Below are positions 33,725 through 41,746 of a stretch of DNA of 64,000 bases, one piece after another. The stretch comes from Candidatus Gastranaerophilales bacterium (lineage in GTDB: Bacteria > Cyanobacteriota > Vampirovibrionia > Gastranaerophilales > Gastranaerophilaceae): contig CANRMD010000001.1 of the NCBI GenBank assembly GCA_947631645.1, forward strand, positions 1 to 64,000. The letters are read 5' to 3'. The notes beneath the pieces are model-generated. The model made no database searches. It was not told where the DNA came from and saw nothing but the letters and a program-made list of their open reading frames with translations. Position numbers and translations under genes: made by a program. How positions within the stretch are numbered: the stretch's first letter is position 1; each line of letters starts with the position of its first letter.

Positions 33725-34456
33725 TTTATTAATAATTTTCCCTTGAACTTCTTTTTGCAAATTAAGCGAATCTTGCAGACTATTTTTAAGTTCATTCGCT
33801 GTATTTGCGTTATAAAATTTCCCCGAAGTAACTAAAGCTACACATTTTAATTGATTATTAGCATCCTGATCACCAACGGCAAGTGCAATAACATCAATTC
33901 TGATATCATCTCTGTATTTCATTAACTCAATAACGAAATCGCAAGGACTTTCGTCACAATTTTCTCCGCCGTCAGAAATCAAAATAATTCTTTTCTTTGC
34001 TGTATAATTACCGAAATCAAAGAAAACAGCTTGTTTTAAAGAGTATGTAATTGGGGTCCAACCGACAGCATCTATTGAACTCAAACGAGAATAAATATTA
34101 ACTGAATTATTAGGTTGAATAGGTGCAACGAGCTGGGAAGCCGTACAACTTTGCTTGGGTGTAAAACCGGTCTTATGTCCGTATACTCGAAGACCGACTT
34201 CTGCATTATTGGGAATCATTTGCAAAGTATCTTTCATTGTAGAAAGTGCAACATCAAGCTTTGTTTTATATCCCAGTCTTTCATTCATACTATTTGAAAA
34301 ATCAACTATAAATAAAATTTTTTCTTTTGAATCCGAATCATCACTTGGTGTAAATTTGTAATTATCCGGAGTTGAATACGTAAAATTTGTATCTGCAATA
34401 ACCTTTGCGGAACAAATTACACCTAAAAATATAAATAATAAAATTAACTTTTTCAT
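33722..34456 (-). CDS. Exported vWA-domain protein 1
   Basis: A 244-residue protein with a signal peptide (MKKLILLFIFLGVICSAKVIA). The ATG at 34456 is preferred to one at 34489 because it has a GAGTG ribosome binding site and gives a proper signal peptide. The von Willebrand A domain carries the MIDAS metal site D52-FSNS, and a disulfide-like pair lies in SDGGENCDESPC. It is the last of three tandem paralogues. It lacks the YKNYTF tail found in the other two. The role is unknown; vWA proteins commonly bind partners through Mg2+. Confidence 0.82.
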   Translation of the reverse strand: MKKLILLFIFLGVICSAKVIADTNFTYSTPDNYKFTPSDDSDSKEKILFIVDFSNSMNERLGYKTKLDVALSTMKDTLQMIPNNAEVGLRVYGHKTGFTPKQSCTASQLVAPIQPNNSVNIYSRLSSIDAVGWTPITYSLKQAVFFDFGNYTAKKRIILISDGGENCDESPCDFVIELMKYRDDIRIDVIALAVGDQDANNQLKCVALVTSGKFYNANTANELKNSLQDSLNLQKEVQGKIINK

Positions 34457-34522
34457 AAAACACTCGTAATTATATGAATATACTATCAAAAATTTTGTTT
34501 AAAGTCATTAACCAATTGTAGA

Positions 34523-35371
34523 TTAATTAAAAAATTCAAAAGTATAATTTTTATATTTAGTATCGTCGATGATTTGTTTTTCTTCAGGCATTTTAACTTG
34601 AGGCATAGTAAAATTAGGTTTAATATTATGAGTTGAATTAAGTGCCTCTTTAAATTTAACTTTAAAATCAGAAGGAGAATTAACTGAATAGTAATTTCCT
34701 TTAGCAGCATTTGCTATACATTTTAACTGAGAAAAAGCATTTTCATCAACAGTAATACCGATAACGTCAATTTTATAATCATCTCTAAGCTGCATTAAGT
34801 TTCTTATAAATAAACAAGGGTCATCACCGCAATTTTCAACCCCATCTGAAATCAATATAATATGCTTTAAAGGAGCATTAGGACTAAAATCATTTTGAAC
34901 TGCCTGACGTAGAGAGTATCCAATGGGTGTTGCCCCTTTAGGGCTATATTTTGATAATTTATTGGATATATTTGAAGAATTGTATCTTGCAATAGGCATA
35001 ACAAGAGAAGAAGCAGTACAAAGTACTTTTTCATTAAGAATTAATTTATTTCCCACTCTTTCAACTGCTCGTTTATCAGTAACTCCAAATATTCTTAAGC
35101 CTATTTTTGTTGAAGCACCTACTTCAGACATGATGTCTCGCAATGCATCAATGGCCAAATATATTTTTGGGGTATAGCCTAATTTCTTTTGCATACTTCC
35201 TGAAAAATCCATAATAAACAGAACTTCTTCATCTGATGAAGATGATATATTTATATTATTTTGGGATGAATTTACCTCTTGATATGAATAATTATTTAAA
35301 GTATATGATTTTGACAATATACCTTGGCAAATAAAGGTCAATATAATAAATAGTAAAATATATTTTTTCAT
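34523..35371 (-). CDS. Exported vWA-domain protein 2
   Basis: A 282-residue paralogue of its neighbours with a signal peptide (MKKYILLFIILTFICQG; Cys15 is in a possible lipobox-like position but the motif is weak). The MIDAS is D55-FSGS, with SDGVENCGDDPC as the Cys pair. The C terminus ends in KYKNYTFEFFN, nearly the same as the end of vWA protein 3. The second ATG is not needed; a start at 35371 gives the signal peptide directly. Only 18 bases separate it from vWA 3, so they are probably cotranscribed. Confidence 0.82.
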   Translation of the reverse strand: MKKYILLFIILTFICQGILSKSYTLNNYSYQEVNSSQNNINISSSSDEEVLFIMDFSGSMQKKLGYTPKIYLAIDALRDIMSEVGASTKIGLRIFGVTDKRAVERVGNKLILNEKVLCTASSLVMPIARYNSSNISNKLSKYSPKGATPIGYSLRQAVQNDFSPNAPLKHIILISDGVENCGDDPCLFIRNLMQLRDDYKIDVIGITVDENAFSQLKCIANAAKGNYYSVNSPSDFKVKFKEALNSTHNIKPNFTMPQVKMPEEKQIIDDTKYKNYTFEFFN

Positions 35372-35389
35372 TAATTAAAGTTTATCACA

Positions 35390-36118
35390 TCAATCATAAA
35401 ACTGAAAAGTATAATTTTTATACTTAATACCTGTTTCTATAAAATTAGTGGTAGTATTAAATGTTGGTTTTAAAGACTTATTGAAAGCCATATTCATTTC
35501 TTTGTTATTTTTTACGTTAAATAAGGTTCCTGAAGTTGAGCTTGAAATACAGTTTAGTTGCTTAAAATCATCAGCATTAACACCAATAGCAATAATATCA
35601 ATTTTTATATCATTTCTTGTTGACATAAGTTCTCTTATATATCTGCATGGATTGCCATTGCAGCTGTCAGCACCGTCAGTTATGAGAATTATATGCTTTT
35701 GAATATAATTCCCCTCGGAAAAATCTCTGTTAACAGCCAAAGAAAGAGTATATTCTAAAGGAGTTGTACCAAGGGGAAAAATTTCATCAAGGCTTGAATT
35801 TATTTTTGATACGGAGTTTTGTGAAATAGGCACTTGCAATGTTGTTGATTTGCAAAGTTCATTTGGGTTTTGCAATAGTGATAATAATGCATTGTCAATA
35901 GAAACACCGATAGTTCTAAGCCCTATTTTTGAGTTTTGAGGTAATTTGTTTAATACTGATTTAGCTTGTTTTATTGCACTAATATATTTTGGGCTTCCGT
36001 CAAAAATATCGAGCATGCTAACTGATGCATCAAATATAATTAATATTTCTTCCTGTGCAATTGAAGGAAGATTTATCATAAAAAATATAAATAAAATTAT
36101 TAAAACAAATCTTTTCAT
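35390..36118 (-). CDS. Exported vWA-domain protein 3
   Basis: A 242-residue protein with a signal peptide (MKRFVLIILFIFFMINLPSIA) followed almost at once by the vWA domain. Its MIDAS is D30-ASVS, slightly divergent from the DxSxS form of its neighbours but still a valid pattern. The Cys pair is in TDGADSCNGNPC. It ends in IKYKNYTFQFYD, conserved with vWA 2. The upstream ATG at 36124 adds only two residues. It is the first gene of the vWA cluster, after a terminator that separates it from the 54-residue peptide gene. Confidence 0.82.
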   Translation of the reverse strand: MKRFVLIILFIFFMINLPSIAQEEILIIFDASVSMLDIFDGSPKYISAIKQAKSVLNKLPQNSKIGLRTIGVSIDNALLSLLQNPNELCKSTTLQVPISQNSVSKINSSLDEIFPLGTTPLEYTLSLAVNRDFSEGNYIQKHIILITDGADSCNGNPCRYIRELMSTRNDIKIDIIAIGVNADDFKQLNCISSSTSGTLFNVKNNKEMNMAFNKSLKPTFNTTTNFIETGIKYKNYTFQFYD

Positions 36119-36151
36119 ATACATATATTAGCAAATTAACTTTATTTAATC

Positions 36152-36182
36152 AAAAAAGAACCTCCAACGCGGAGGTTCTTTT
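36152..36182 (-). terminator. Intrinsic terminator after small peptide gene
   Basis: Stem AAGAACCTCC/GGAGGTTCTT of about 12 bp with a 5-base loop AACGC and an A/T flank. It is read on the minus strand past the 36203 stop and could partly attenuate transcription into the vWA genes. Confidence 0.85.
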
Positions 36183-36202
36183 CAAACTGCTTTTATATAA
36201 AT

Positions 36203-36367
36203 CTAACAACCTATGCCTAACATTTTTTTATACCAACTGAAAGTTTCAATATCACAACCGTTAAAAGTAGCTTTTAATGATTGTTTTTTAAGATATTTTT
36301 CAAATTCTTCGGTAAACTTTGAATTAATTAACTTATTTGTAGTTGTTTGTGTTGCAGTGTTTGACAT
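36203..36367 (-). CDS. 54-residue peptide, C terminus LGIGC
   Basis: This short gene was found by reading the minus strand. A strong AAGGAGG-type ribosome binding site lies 5 bases before the ATG at 36367, and a strong terminator follows the stop at 36203. The peptide has a Thr/Asn-rich start (MSNTATQTTTNK), an amphipathic middle (FTEEFEKYLKKQSLK) and the end NGCDIETFSWYKKMLGIGC, with two Cys. It is not recognised. Its place downstream of a winged-helix regulator and a response regulator suggests a regulated small peptide, perhaps a signal or modified peptide, but nothing in the sequence proves it. Confidence 0.65.
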   Translation of the reverse strand: MSNTATQTTTNKLINSKFTEEFEKYLKKQSLKATFNGCDIETFSWYKKMLGIGC

Positions 36368-36553
36368 AGGAGCCTCCTTAATTTTCTAGTACATTTATGA
36401 AATGTCTAACGACGAATTACTATTTAATTGTAACATTTTTTTTAAGTTCTTGCATTCTTGTATTTACTATTTTTTTTTACAATTCAATTATCGTAATAAT
36501 TTGAGTTATGTAAAAAATAATTAAAGTAATTGTTTTTTTAATTTTAAATCATA

Positions 36554-37693
36554 TTATATATACTCCGGATTGATAGACAGCCATTGAAACTTCTGAATAT
36601 CAATATTATTAGGCTTTTCAATAAGAAAAGTACCGCCAAACCGACCTCTTGAGAATGTAACAATACCGTCTTGTTCTAACGAAATTAATGCTTTTCTTAT
36701 TGTATTTGTACTAACATCAAACATTTTTGATAATTGGGACATAGAAGGAAGTTTATCACCAGATGAAAAATTATCGTTTATGTATTTAATGAGTTGAGAT
36801 TCAATTTTTTGATAGCTGTAAAAAGCAGCATCTTGTGCATGAGCGAAAATTGAATTTTCTTTTAATGGTTCAAACGCAGGGTTCATAGGGTCTTGAGCAA
36901 GTATGGTACCGTACTTGCCACGTCTTGATATAACAATTCCTTCTTTATTTAATTGCTGAAGTGAATCATGAATAGTTTTAATGCTTACATTAAAATATTT
37001 TGATAAATTATCATGAGATGGAATTTTGTCGCCAATTTTACAATTATCAGCTAAGTACGATTTTAAATCATCGATGAGTTTTACAACAATTGTATCTGCA
37101 TTCATGTGATCAAAATTTTTAATCTCGTTTGCATTAAGGACAGGAATACTTTTCAAATACCAATTTGAGTCTTTGCCTCTTGTTTGAAGAGATTCTAATA
37201 TACCTGTTGAGCACAAATATTCATAAGCAAGTCTTGTAGTATTTTGTGAAATTCCGATATACTCTGACATTTTTCTTGTAGAAGCAATCGGTTTACCTAT
37301 TTTATATCCCTTTTGCAAAATAACTTTTTTTATTGCAAAAACTGCTTTTTCTCTTTTTGATGTTGCCCGAATTGAATCTTTTATCGGATTAGAAATGTTT
37401 GAAATCATCGTTCCGAGTTTTTGTTTAGATTTCAAAAAACCTTCATCTTCAACATATCTGATTGCATTTTGTACCGTCCCGACGCTAACACCCAAATAAT
37501 CTGATATTTCAGACTTACTTGGCAATATATCATTTTCTTTAATAGATTTTTTAGATATTGAAGACAGTATCCAGTTAATAATCCAACGTTTAATTATTGA
37601 TTCTTTAGGCTCATATGTTGAAGAAAAATCAGGAACTTCATGAGGCAATTCCGAAATATTAATTTTTCTCTGCTTGTTTATAATATCAGTCAT
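36554..37693 (-). CDS. Regulator with four tandem GntR-type winged helices
   Basis: A 379-residue protein built from four winged helix-turn-helix units at about residues 31-98, 113-180, 198-265 and 288-359. Units 1, 3 and 4 share the GntR N-domain pattern: a D-x-L/I-P-S-x-x-x-L/I-S-x-x-x-x-V-S core, then recognition helix and wing (GTVQNAIRYVEDEGF, KTIHDSLQQLNKEGI, NTIRKALISLEQDGI, and wings RGKYGT and RGRFGG). Unit 2 is more divergent. No effector-binding domain is visible, which is unusual. ATG at 37693 is chosen over GTG at 37699 because GGAG lies 5 bases upstream. The target is unknown. Confidence 0.78.
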   Translation of the reverse strand: MTDIINKQRKINISELPHEVPDFSSTYEPKESIIKRWIINWILSSISKKSIKENDILPSKSEISDYLGVSVGTVQNAIRYVEDEGFLKSKQKLGTMISNISNPIKDSIRATSKREKAVFAIKKVILQKGYKIGKPIASTRKMSEYIGISQNTTRLAYEYLCSTGILESLQTRGKDSNWYLKSIPVLNANEIKNFDHMNADTIVVKLIDDLKSYLADNCKIGDKIPSHDNLSKYFNVSIKTIHDSLQQLNKEGIVISRRGKYGTILAQDPMNPAFEPLKENSIFAHAQDAAFYSYQKIESQLIKYINDNFSSGDKLPSMSQLSKMFDVSTNTIRKALISLEQDGIVTFSRGRFGGTFLIEKPNNIDIQKFQWLSINPEYI

Positions 37694-37797
37694 TATCACT
37701 CCGAATTTTTTATTTATTATAAGTCAGATTAAGATATTTTTTGTTAGTTTTAATATAATTTTTAATATTTTGTTACTTTAAATAATCAATCATATAA

Positions 37798-38466
37798 TTA
37801 AACAAGCCCCTCTTTTATTGCTTTAACTGCAGCTTGAGTTCTGTCATCAACAACAAGTTTTTGAATAATATTGCAAACGTGGGCCTTAGCTGTATGCTCA
37901 CTTATACATAAATCTTTTGCAATATCTGAATTAGATTTTCCGTCAACAACGAGCTTTAGAACCTCATATTCTCTTTGAGTCAAATTTGAATGAGTATTCC
38001 TAAAACCGGCCCTTGATGTTTTTTTCTGCGGAATAATATTATCTGATTTAAGTCTTAATTTTGGTACAATTTTCGGATCAAACCACATCGCACCCTCATT
38101 AACGCTTTTAACAATGTATAATAACATTTCTGTATTAATATCTTTAATTACGTAAGCATACACCCCAAGCGAAAAACACTTTGTTATCTCATCATCATTG
38201 TTATGTGAGCTCAAAACAATTATTTTAGACTCCGGTTTAATCTCCTGCAGCTTTGAAATCAATGTTAATCCTGACATATCAGGCAGTCCTAAATCAAGTA
38301 AAATTACATTAATTACAAAGTTTTTAGCGTTTATAACAGCTTCTTTTCCGTTCTCTGCTTCGGTTACAACCATATAACCATCTGTTTCATCAAAAAGAGT
38401 CTTTATTCCTACCCTTAATAACTTATGGTCTTCTACCAGCATTATTTTTATATCATTACTCTCCAT
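37798..38466 (-). CDS. NarL/FixJ-type response regulator
   Basis: A 222-residue two-component response regulator. The receiver domain has the acidic pair E12-D13, the phospho-acceptor D58 in LLDLGLPDMSG, the switch Ser in VLSSHN and the Lys in YVIKD. The C-terminal LuxR-type HTH has LTQREYEVLKLVVDGKSN and IAKDLCISEHTAKAHV. A start at 38466 is chosen because GGAGG lies 6 bases upstream and the upstream 26 residues are not typical. No histidine kinase gene is adjacent. It is on the same strand as the winged-helix regulator. Confidence 0.93.
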   Translation of the reverse strand: MESNDIKIMLVEDHKLLRVGIKTLFDETDGYMVVTEAENGKEAVINAKNFVINVILLDLGLPDMSGLTLISKLQEIKPESKIIVLSSHNNDDEITKCFSLGVYAYVIKDINTEMLLYIVKSVNEGAMWFDPKIVPKLRLKSDNIIPQKKTSRAGFRNTHSNLTQREYEVLKLVVDGKSNSDIAKDLCISEHTAKAHVCNIIQKLVVDDRTQAAVKAIKEGLV

Positions 38467-38600
38467 ATTCGCCTCCGAGGTTATAATAAAAAAATTAAAA
38501 GCTAAATTTATCCCTCTATATAAACTTTTTTTGTTTATTTGCATTTTTTTAAAAAAAATTATTAAAATAAAAAAACAGATTAAAAATTTTATGTCTGAAT

Positions 38601-38667
38601 TATAATTCTAATAGATATATAGCAATAATATTTTATTATAATTCTATAAGACATATAGCGATAAAAT
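38601..38667 (+). repeat. Two-copy direct repeat upstream of MnmD-like gene
   Basis: Two copies of about 30 bases starting TATAATTCTA begin at 38601 and 38637 (36-base period) and both contain ATATAGC-ATAA-like ends. The second abuts the start codon at 38669. They could form an operator or tandem promoter region. Motifs such as AATAGATATAT recur just downstream of the gene (39730-39745). Confidence 0.45.
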
Positions 38668-38668
38668 A

Positions 38669-39715
38669 ATGATAATAAATAATATAGAATTTAAAAAAAC
38701 AGAAGATAATTCTGTAGGATTATTTGATAAAAATGTAAATGATATTTTACATTCAAATACAGGTGCTCTTAAAGAAGCTTACGATAAATTTGTAATACCG
38801 TGCAGATTAAAAGAACTGTCACAAATTAAAAGTAGTATAAATATTTTAGATATTTGCTACGGGGTCGGATATAATACAAAAGCCGCATTAAATTCAATAT
38901 CAGATTGTAAAATAAATATTGATGCACTGGAAATAAATAAAGAGTTAATATATTTATCACCTTTCATTTATGACAATATAGAATGTATTGAATTAAAAAT
39001 ATTTATTATTGAGCAAATATTAAATAATTATGAGTTAAGAGATGAATTTTTAAATTACATATTAAAAATAAAAGAAGATGGAGAAAGAGAATTTTTTTGC
39101 CCGTTTATACGGCAATTTAAGGAGGCTATTTTAAATGATGGGTATATTAACTACCCTGAAGATATTAAAAATCGATTTTTACATAATATATATTATAATT
39201 ATATATCTTCTAATAATAAAATCAACTCCAAAAGCAATAAATACAACAAATGTACTATTGACTTTCATGTTGACGATGCAAGAGCTTCTGTTAATAAACT
39301 AAATAAAATTTATGATGTTGTTTTCCTTGATGCATACTCGCCTCAAATTGACCCGACATTGTGGACAATTGATTTTTTATCCCTGATAAAAGATAAAATG
39401 AATAAATATTCTATTCTTGTTTCATATTCAAAATCAACCCCTTTCAGAAGTGCACTTATTAAGCTCGGTTTTTTTGTCGGTAAAACTTACATTGATAATA
39501 TTGATATGGGTACTGTTGCATCATTGACGGCAAATAATATTCAAAACAATTTAAATAATTATGATTTGGGTTTATTAAATACCAGAAGTTCTATTCCCTA
39601 TAAAGATCCGCATCTTAATCTTTCTGCAAAAGAAATTATTTATAACAGAAAAATCGAATCAGATAATTCTAATTTACAATCTCATACATCATTTTTAAAA
39701 TCATATTTAAAATAA
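38669..39715 (+). CDS. MnmD-like tRNA-modification methyltransferase
   Basis: A 348-residue SAM methyltransferase. It shows motif I ILDICYGVGYNTKAAL, VDDARASVNKL, and VVFLDAYSPQIDPTLW, which matches the D-A/G-F/Y-x-P-x-x-x-P-x-x-W signature of the MnmC methyltransferase domain (PF05430) that makes mnm5U at tRNA wobble positions. Residues about 90-190 are an insertion relative to the compact bacterial MnmD. No Shine-Dalgarno is visible; the start directly follows a repeat. An FAD oxidoreductase gene follows, but it belongs to a different family from the MnmC oxidase half, so a shared tRNA role is not supported. Confidence 0.75.
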   Translation: MIINNIEFKKTEDNSVGLFDKNVNDILHSNTGALKEAYDKFVIPCRLKELSQIKSSINILDICYGVGYNTKAALNSISDCKINIDALEINKELIYLSPFIYDNIECIELKIFIIEQILNNYELRDEFLNYILKIKEDGEREFFCPFIRQFKEAILNDGYINYPEDIKNRFLHNIYYNYISSNNKINSKSNKYNKCTIDFHVDDARASVNKLNKIYDVVFLDAYSPQIDPTLWTIDFLSLIKDKMNKYSILVSYSKSTPFRSALIKLGFFVGKTYIDNIDMGTVASLTANNIQNNLNNYDLGLLNTRSSIPYKDPHLNLSAKEIIYNRKIESDNSNLQSHTSFLKSYLK

Positions 39716-39854
39716 TTTTATCGATATATGTTTAATAGATATATTATCTATAATAATTTTATCATTATATATCTTATCGAATTAATTTATGAACAAATTT
39801 AAAAAAATTTTTTTTTATAAAAAAATATTATAAAATTTTTTAAAAGGGAAATTT

Positions 39855-41141
39855 ATGAAATATGATTTAATAGTTTTTGGCGGTGGTACTTCGGGTGTTG
39901 CAGCTGCTTATATTGCATCAAAAAATGGACTGCGTACCCTTCTTGTAGAAAAGACAGATACTCTCGGCGGTGCTATTACGCAGGGGCTTGTAATACCATC
40001 TATGAAAACTGATACGCAAAATATTAATACCGATTTTTTCAATGACCTAATGATTTATGCCGATAAGTATTCGTCGAGACATAAGTATATTGATGGTAAT
40101 GAAGCATGGTTTAACCCTGAATTATTAAAAATTGTGCTTGATGATATGCTTAATAGTGTTAATTGCAATGTATTGTTTAATTCTCAGCCTATAAGTATTA
40201 ATTATAACGATAATACATGCATATTTGAAACTAATATAAATCATAAATTATTATCGATATATGTCGAAACGAATTATATTGTAGACGCTACTGCAGAGGG
40301 AGAAATTTTTAAACTATTAAACTGCAATTTTCAAAAAAATTCAGAAACATTTCAAACCCCAACACTCAGATTTATGATGTCGGGGGTTAACATAACTAAA
40401 TTCGCTGATTGGCTTGAAAAATTTGACCAAGACAGAAATGTTACAACTATAGATAGAGCCTCATCACAAATTCACCTATCTACTGCGTATACGTGGGATA
40501 CAAATAAAGCATGGGCTTTAAGACCGATATTTCAACGGGGTGTTTGTGATGAAGTCCTTGAATATGAAGATACCGCTTATTTTCAAGTATTTACAATTCC
40601 ATCAATGCCTGAAACCCTTGCTTTTAATTGTCCAAGGGTAATTCTTGATGATGAAGACAATATTCTTGACCCTTTTGTATATTCAAGAGCCTTGTTTCAG
40701 GCAAGAAAGCGTATATTCAGACTGGCAAATTTTTGTAAAAAATATTTTACGGGTTTTGAGAATTCATTTATATCTCATATCGCTGACACATTTGGGATAA
40801 GAGAATCAAACAGAGTTAAATGTAAATACACTGTTACAAAAGATGATATAATTAATCCAAAAAAGTTTGACAATATTGCTTTTGCCGGAGATTATCCTAT
40901 TGATATACACTCAAATAAAAATAACAAAGACAAATTAGAGTTTGTCAAAAAGACATATTTTGTGCCTATTGAAGCATTAATTTCGGAGAAATATGATAAT
41001 TTATATGCTGTAGGGCGTATAATAAGTTCAGAATTTGAAGCCCAAGCTGCACTTAGAACACAAATGAGCTGCTTTTCCATGGGAGAAGCAGCTGCAAAAG
41101 ATATATATAATAAACTAACTAGTCAAGATAAAAAGCAGTAA
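39855..41141 (+). CDS. FAD-dependent oxidoreductase (FAD_oxidored type)
   Basis: A 428-residue flavoprotein with the dinucleotide-binding start YDLIVFGGGTSGVAAAYIASKNG, the LVEKTDTLGGAITQGL segment and the YIVDATAEGEIFKLLNC segment; these fit the PF12831 FAD-dependent oxidoreductases. The C-terminal segment (YAVGRIISSEFEAQAALRTQ) has the second FAD contact region. The substrate is unknown. It may be cotranscribed with the methyltransferase gene 139 bases upstream. Its 3' end overlaps the convergent DprA-like gene by 23 bases. Confidence 0.8.
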   Translation: MKYDLIVFGGGTSGVAAAYIASKNGLRTLLVEKTDTLGGAITQGLVIPSMKTDTQNINTDFFNDLMIYADKYSSRHKYIDGNEAWFNPELLKIVLDDMLNSVNCNVLFNSQPISINYNDNTCIFETNINHKLLSIYVETNYIVDATAEGEIFKLLNCNFQKNSETFQTPTLRFMMSGVNITKFADWLEKFDQDRNVTTIDRASSQIHLSTAYTWDTNKAWALRPIFQRGVCDEVLEYEDTAYFQVFTIPSMPETLAFNCPRVILDDEDNILDPFVYSRALFQARKRIFRLANFCKKYFTGFENSFISHIADTFGIRESNRVKCKYTVTKDDIINPKKFDNIAFAGDYPIDIHSNKNNKDKLEFVKKTYFVPIEALISEKYDNLYAVGRIISSEFEAQAALRTQMSCFSMGEAAAKDIYNKLTSQDKKQ

Positions 41142-41679
41142 CAACCTTATGAGAATCTTCAGCATGTTGTATTGCTTTATGAAGAGTGTTTGATGTATGT
41201 GACAAGAAACATATTAACTGCTGACACTCATCAATAATTTCTCTGTTGCATATACGGCTCGCATCAGCAAGAGTCATCATTGAACGATCAGGATGTTCAA
41301 GAATATTCGGAACACCAATCAGTTGGTCTTGAACGTCAGAGGGTTGTTGTCCGATAGTTTGAGGCAAAATAACTCTCAATTTATCAGGGTTTGCTTTCAT
41401 TGCACCTCTGATTGTTGCAGCATTTGTACCTGATGAGCCGCCGCTTGTAATAACTGTATTACCTTGTATAACCAAAGCATATGATAAAATTTCAATAATT
41501 TGTTGATGAGTTATCGGCAAATTTCGGCTGCCAATTATTGCAACTTTTTTTGCAGATTGCTGAATTGTAGCAAGTTCCATTGCAAGTGCATCTAATGCGT
41601 GAGGATCTGATGAATCTACCTTATCCATATCATCTAACGGAACCATAATCTGCTGTTCATTTTTACTATCTTCTGACAT
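41119..41679 (-). CDS. Cyanobacterial-type DprA-like Rossmann protein
   Basis: A 186-residue protein with the DprA/LOG-like nucleotide-binding pattern: VAIIGSRNLPIT, then VITSGGSSGTNAATIRGAM and LRVILPQ. Cyanobacterial genomes carry short proteins of this kind annotated as DNA recombination-mediator protein A. The usual DprA C-terminal winged helix and N-terminal SAM domain are absent, so a role in loading RecA on incoming DNA is uncertain. The N terminus is acidic. It is convergent with the FAD gene and divergent from the helicase gene. Confidence 0.75.
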   Translation of the reverse strand: MSEDSKNEQQIMVPLDDMDKVDSSDPHALDALAMELATIQQSAKKVAIIGSRNLPITHQQIIEILSYALVIQGNTVITSGGSSGTNAATIRGAMKANPDKLRVILPQTIGQQPSDVQDQLIGVPNILEHPDRSMMTLADASRICNREIIDECQQLICFLSHTSNTLHKAIQHAEDSHKVVTAFYLD

Positions 41680-41746
41680 ATATTTTCCTATAATTTTATT
41701 TATAATATAATAATAATAGCATTAATTTTAAAAAAATAAAAGATAC

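Noticed and set aside
38669-41141. Split MnmC made of the methyltransferase and the adjacent FAD protein
   Set aside because: The FAD protein has PF12831-type features, not those of the MnmC oxidase half, and 139 bases separate the genes.
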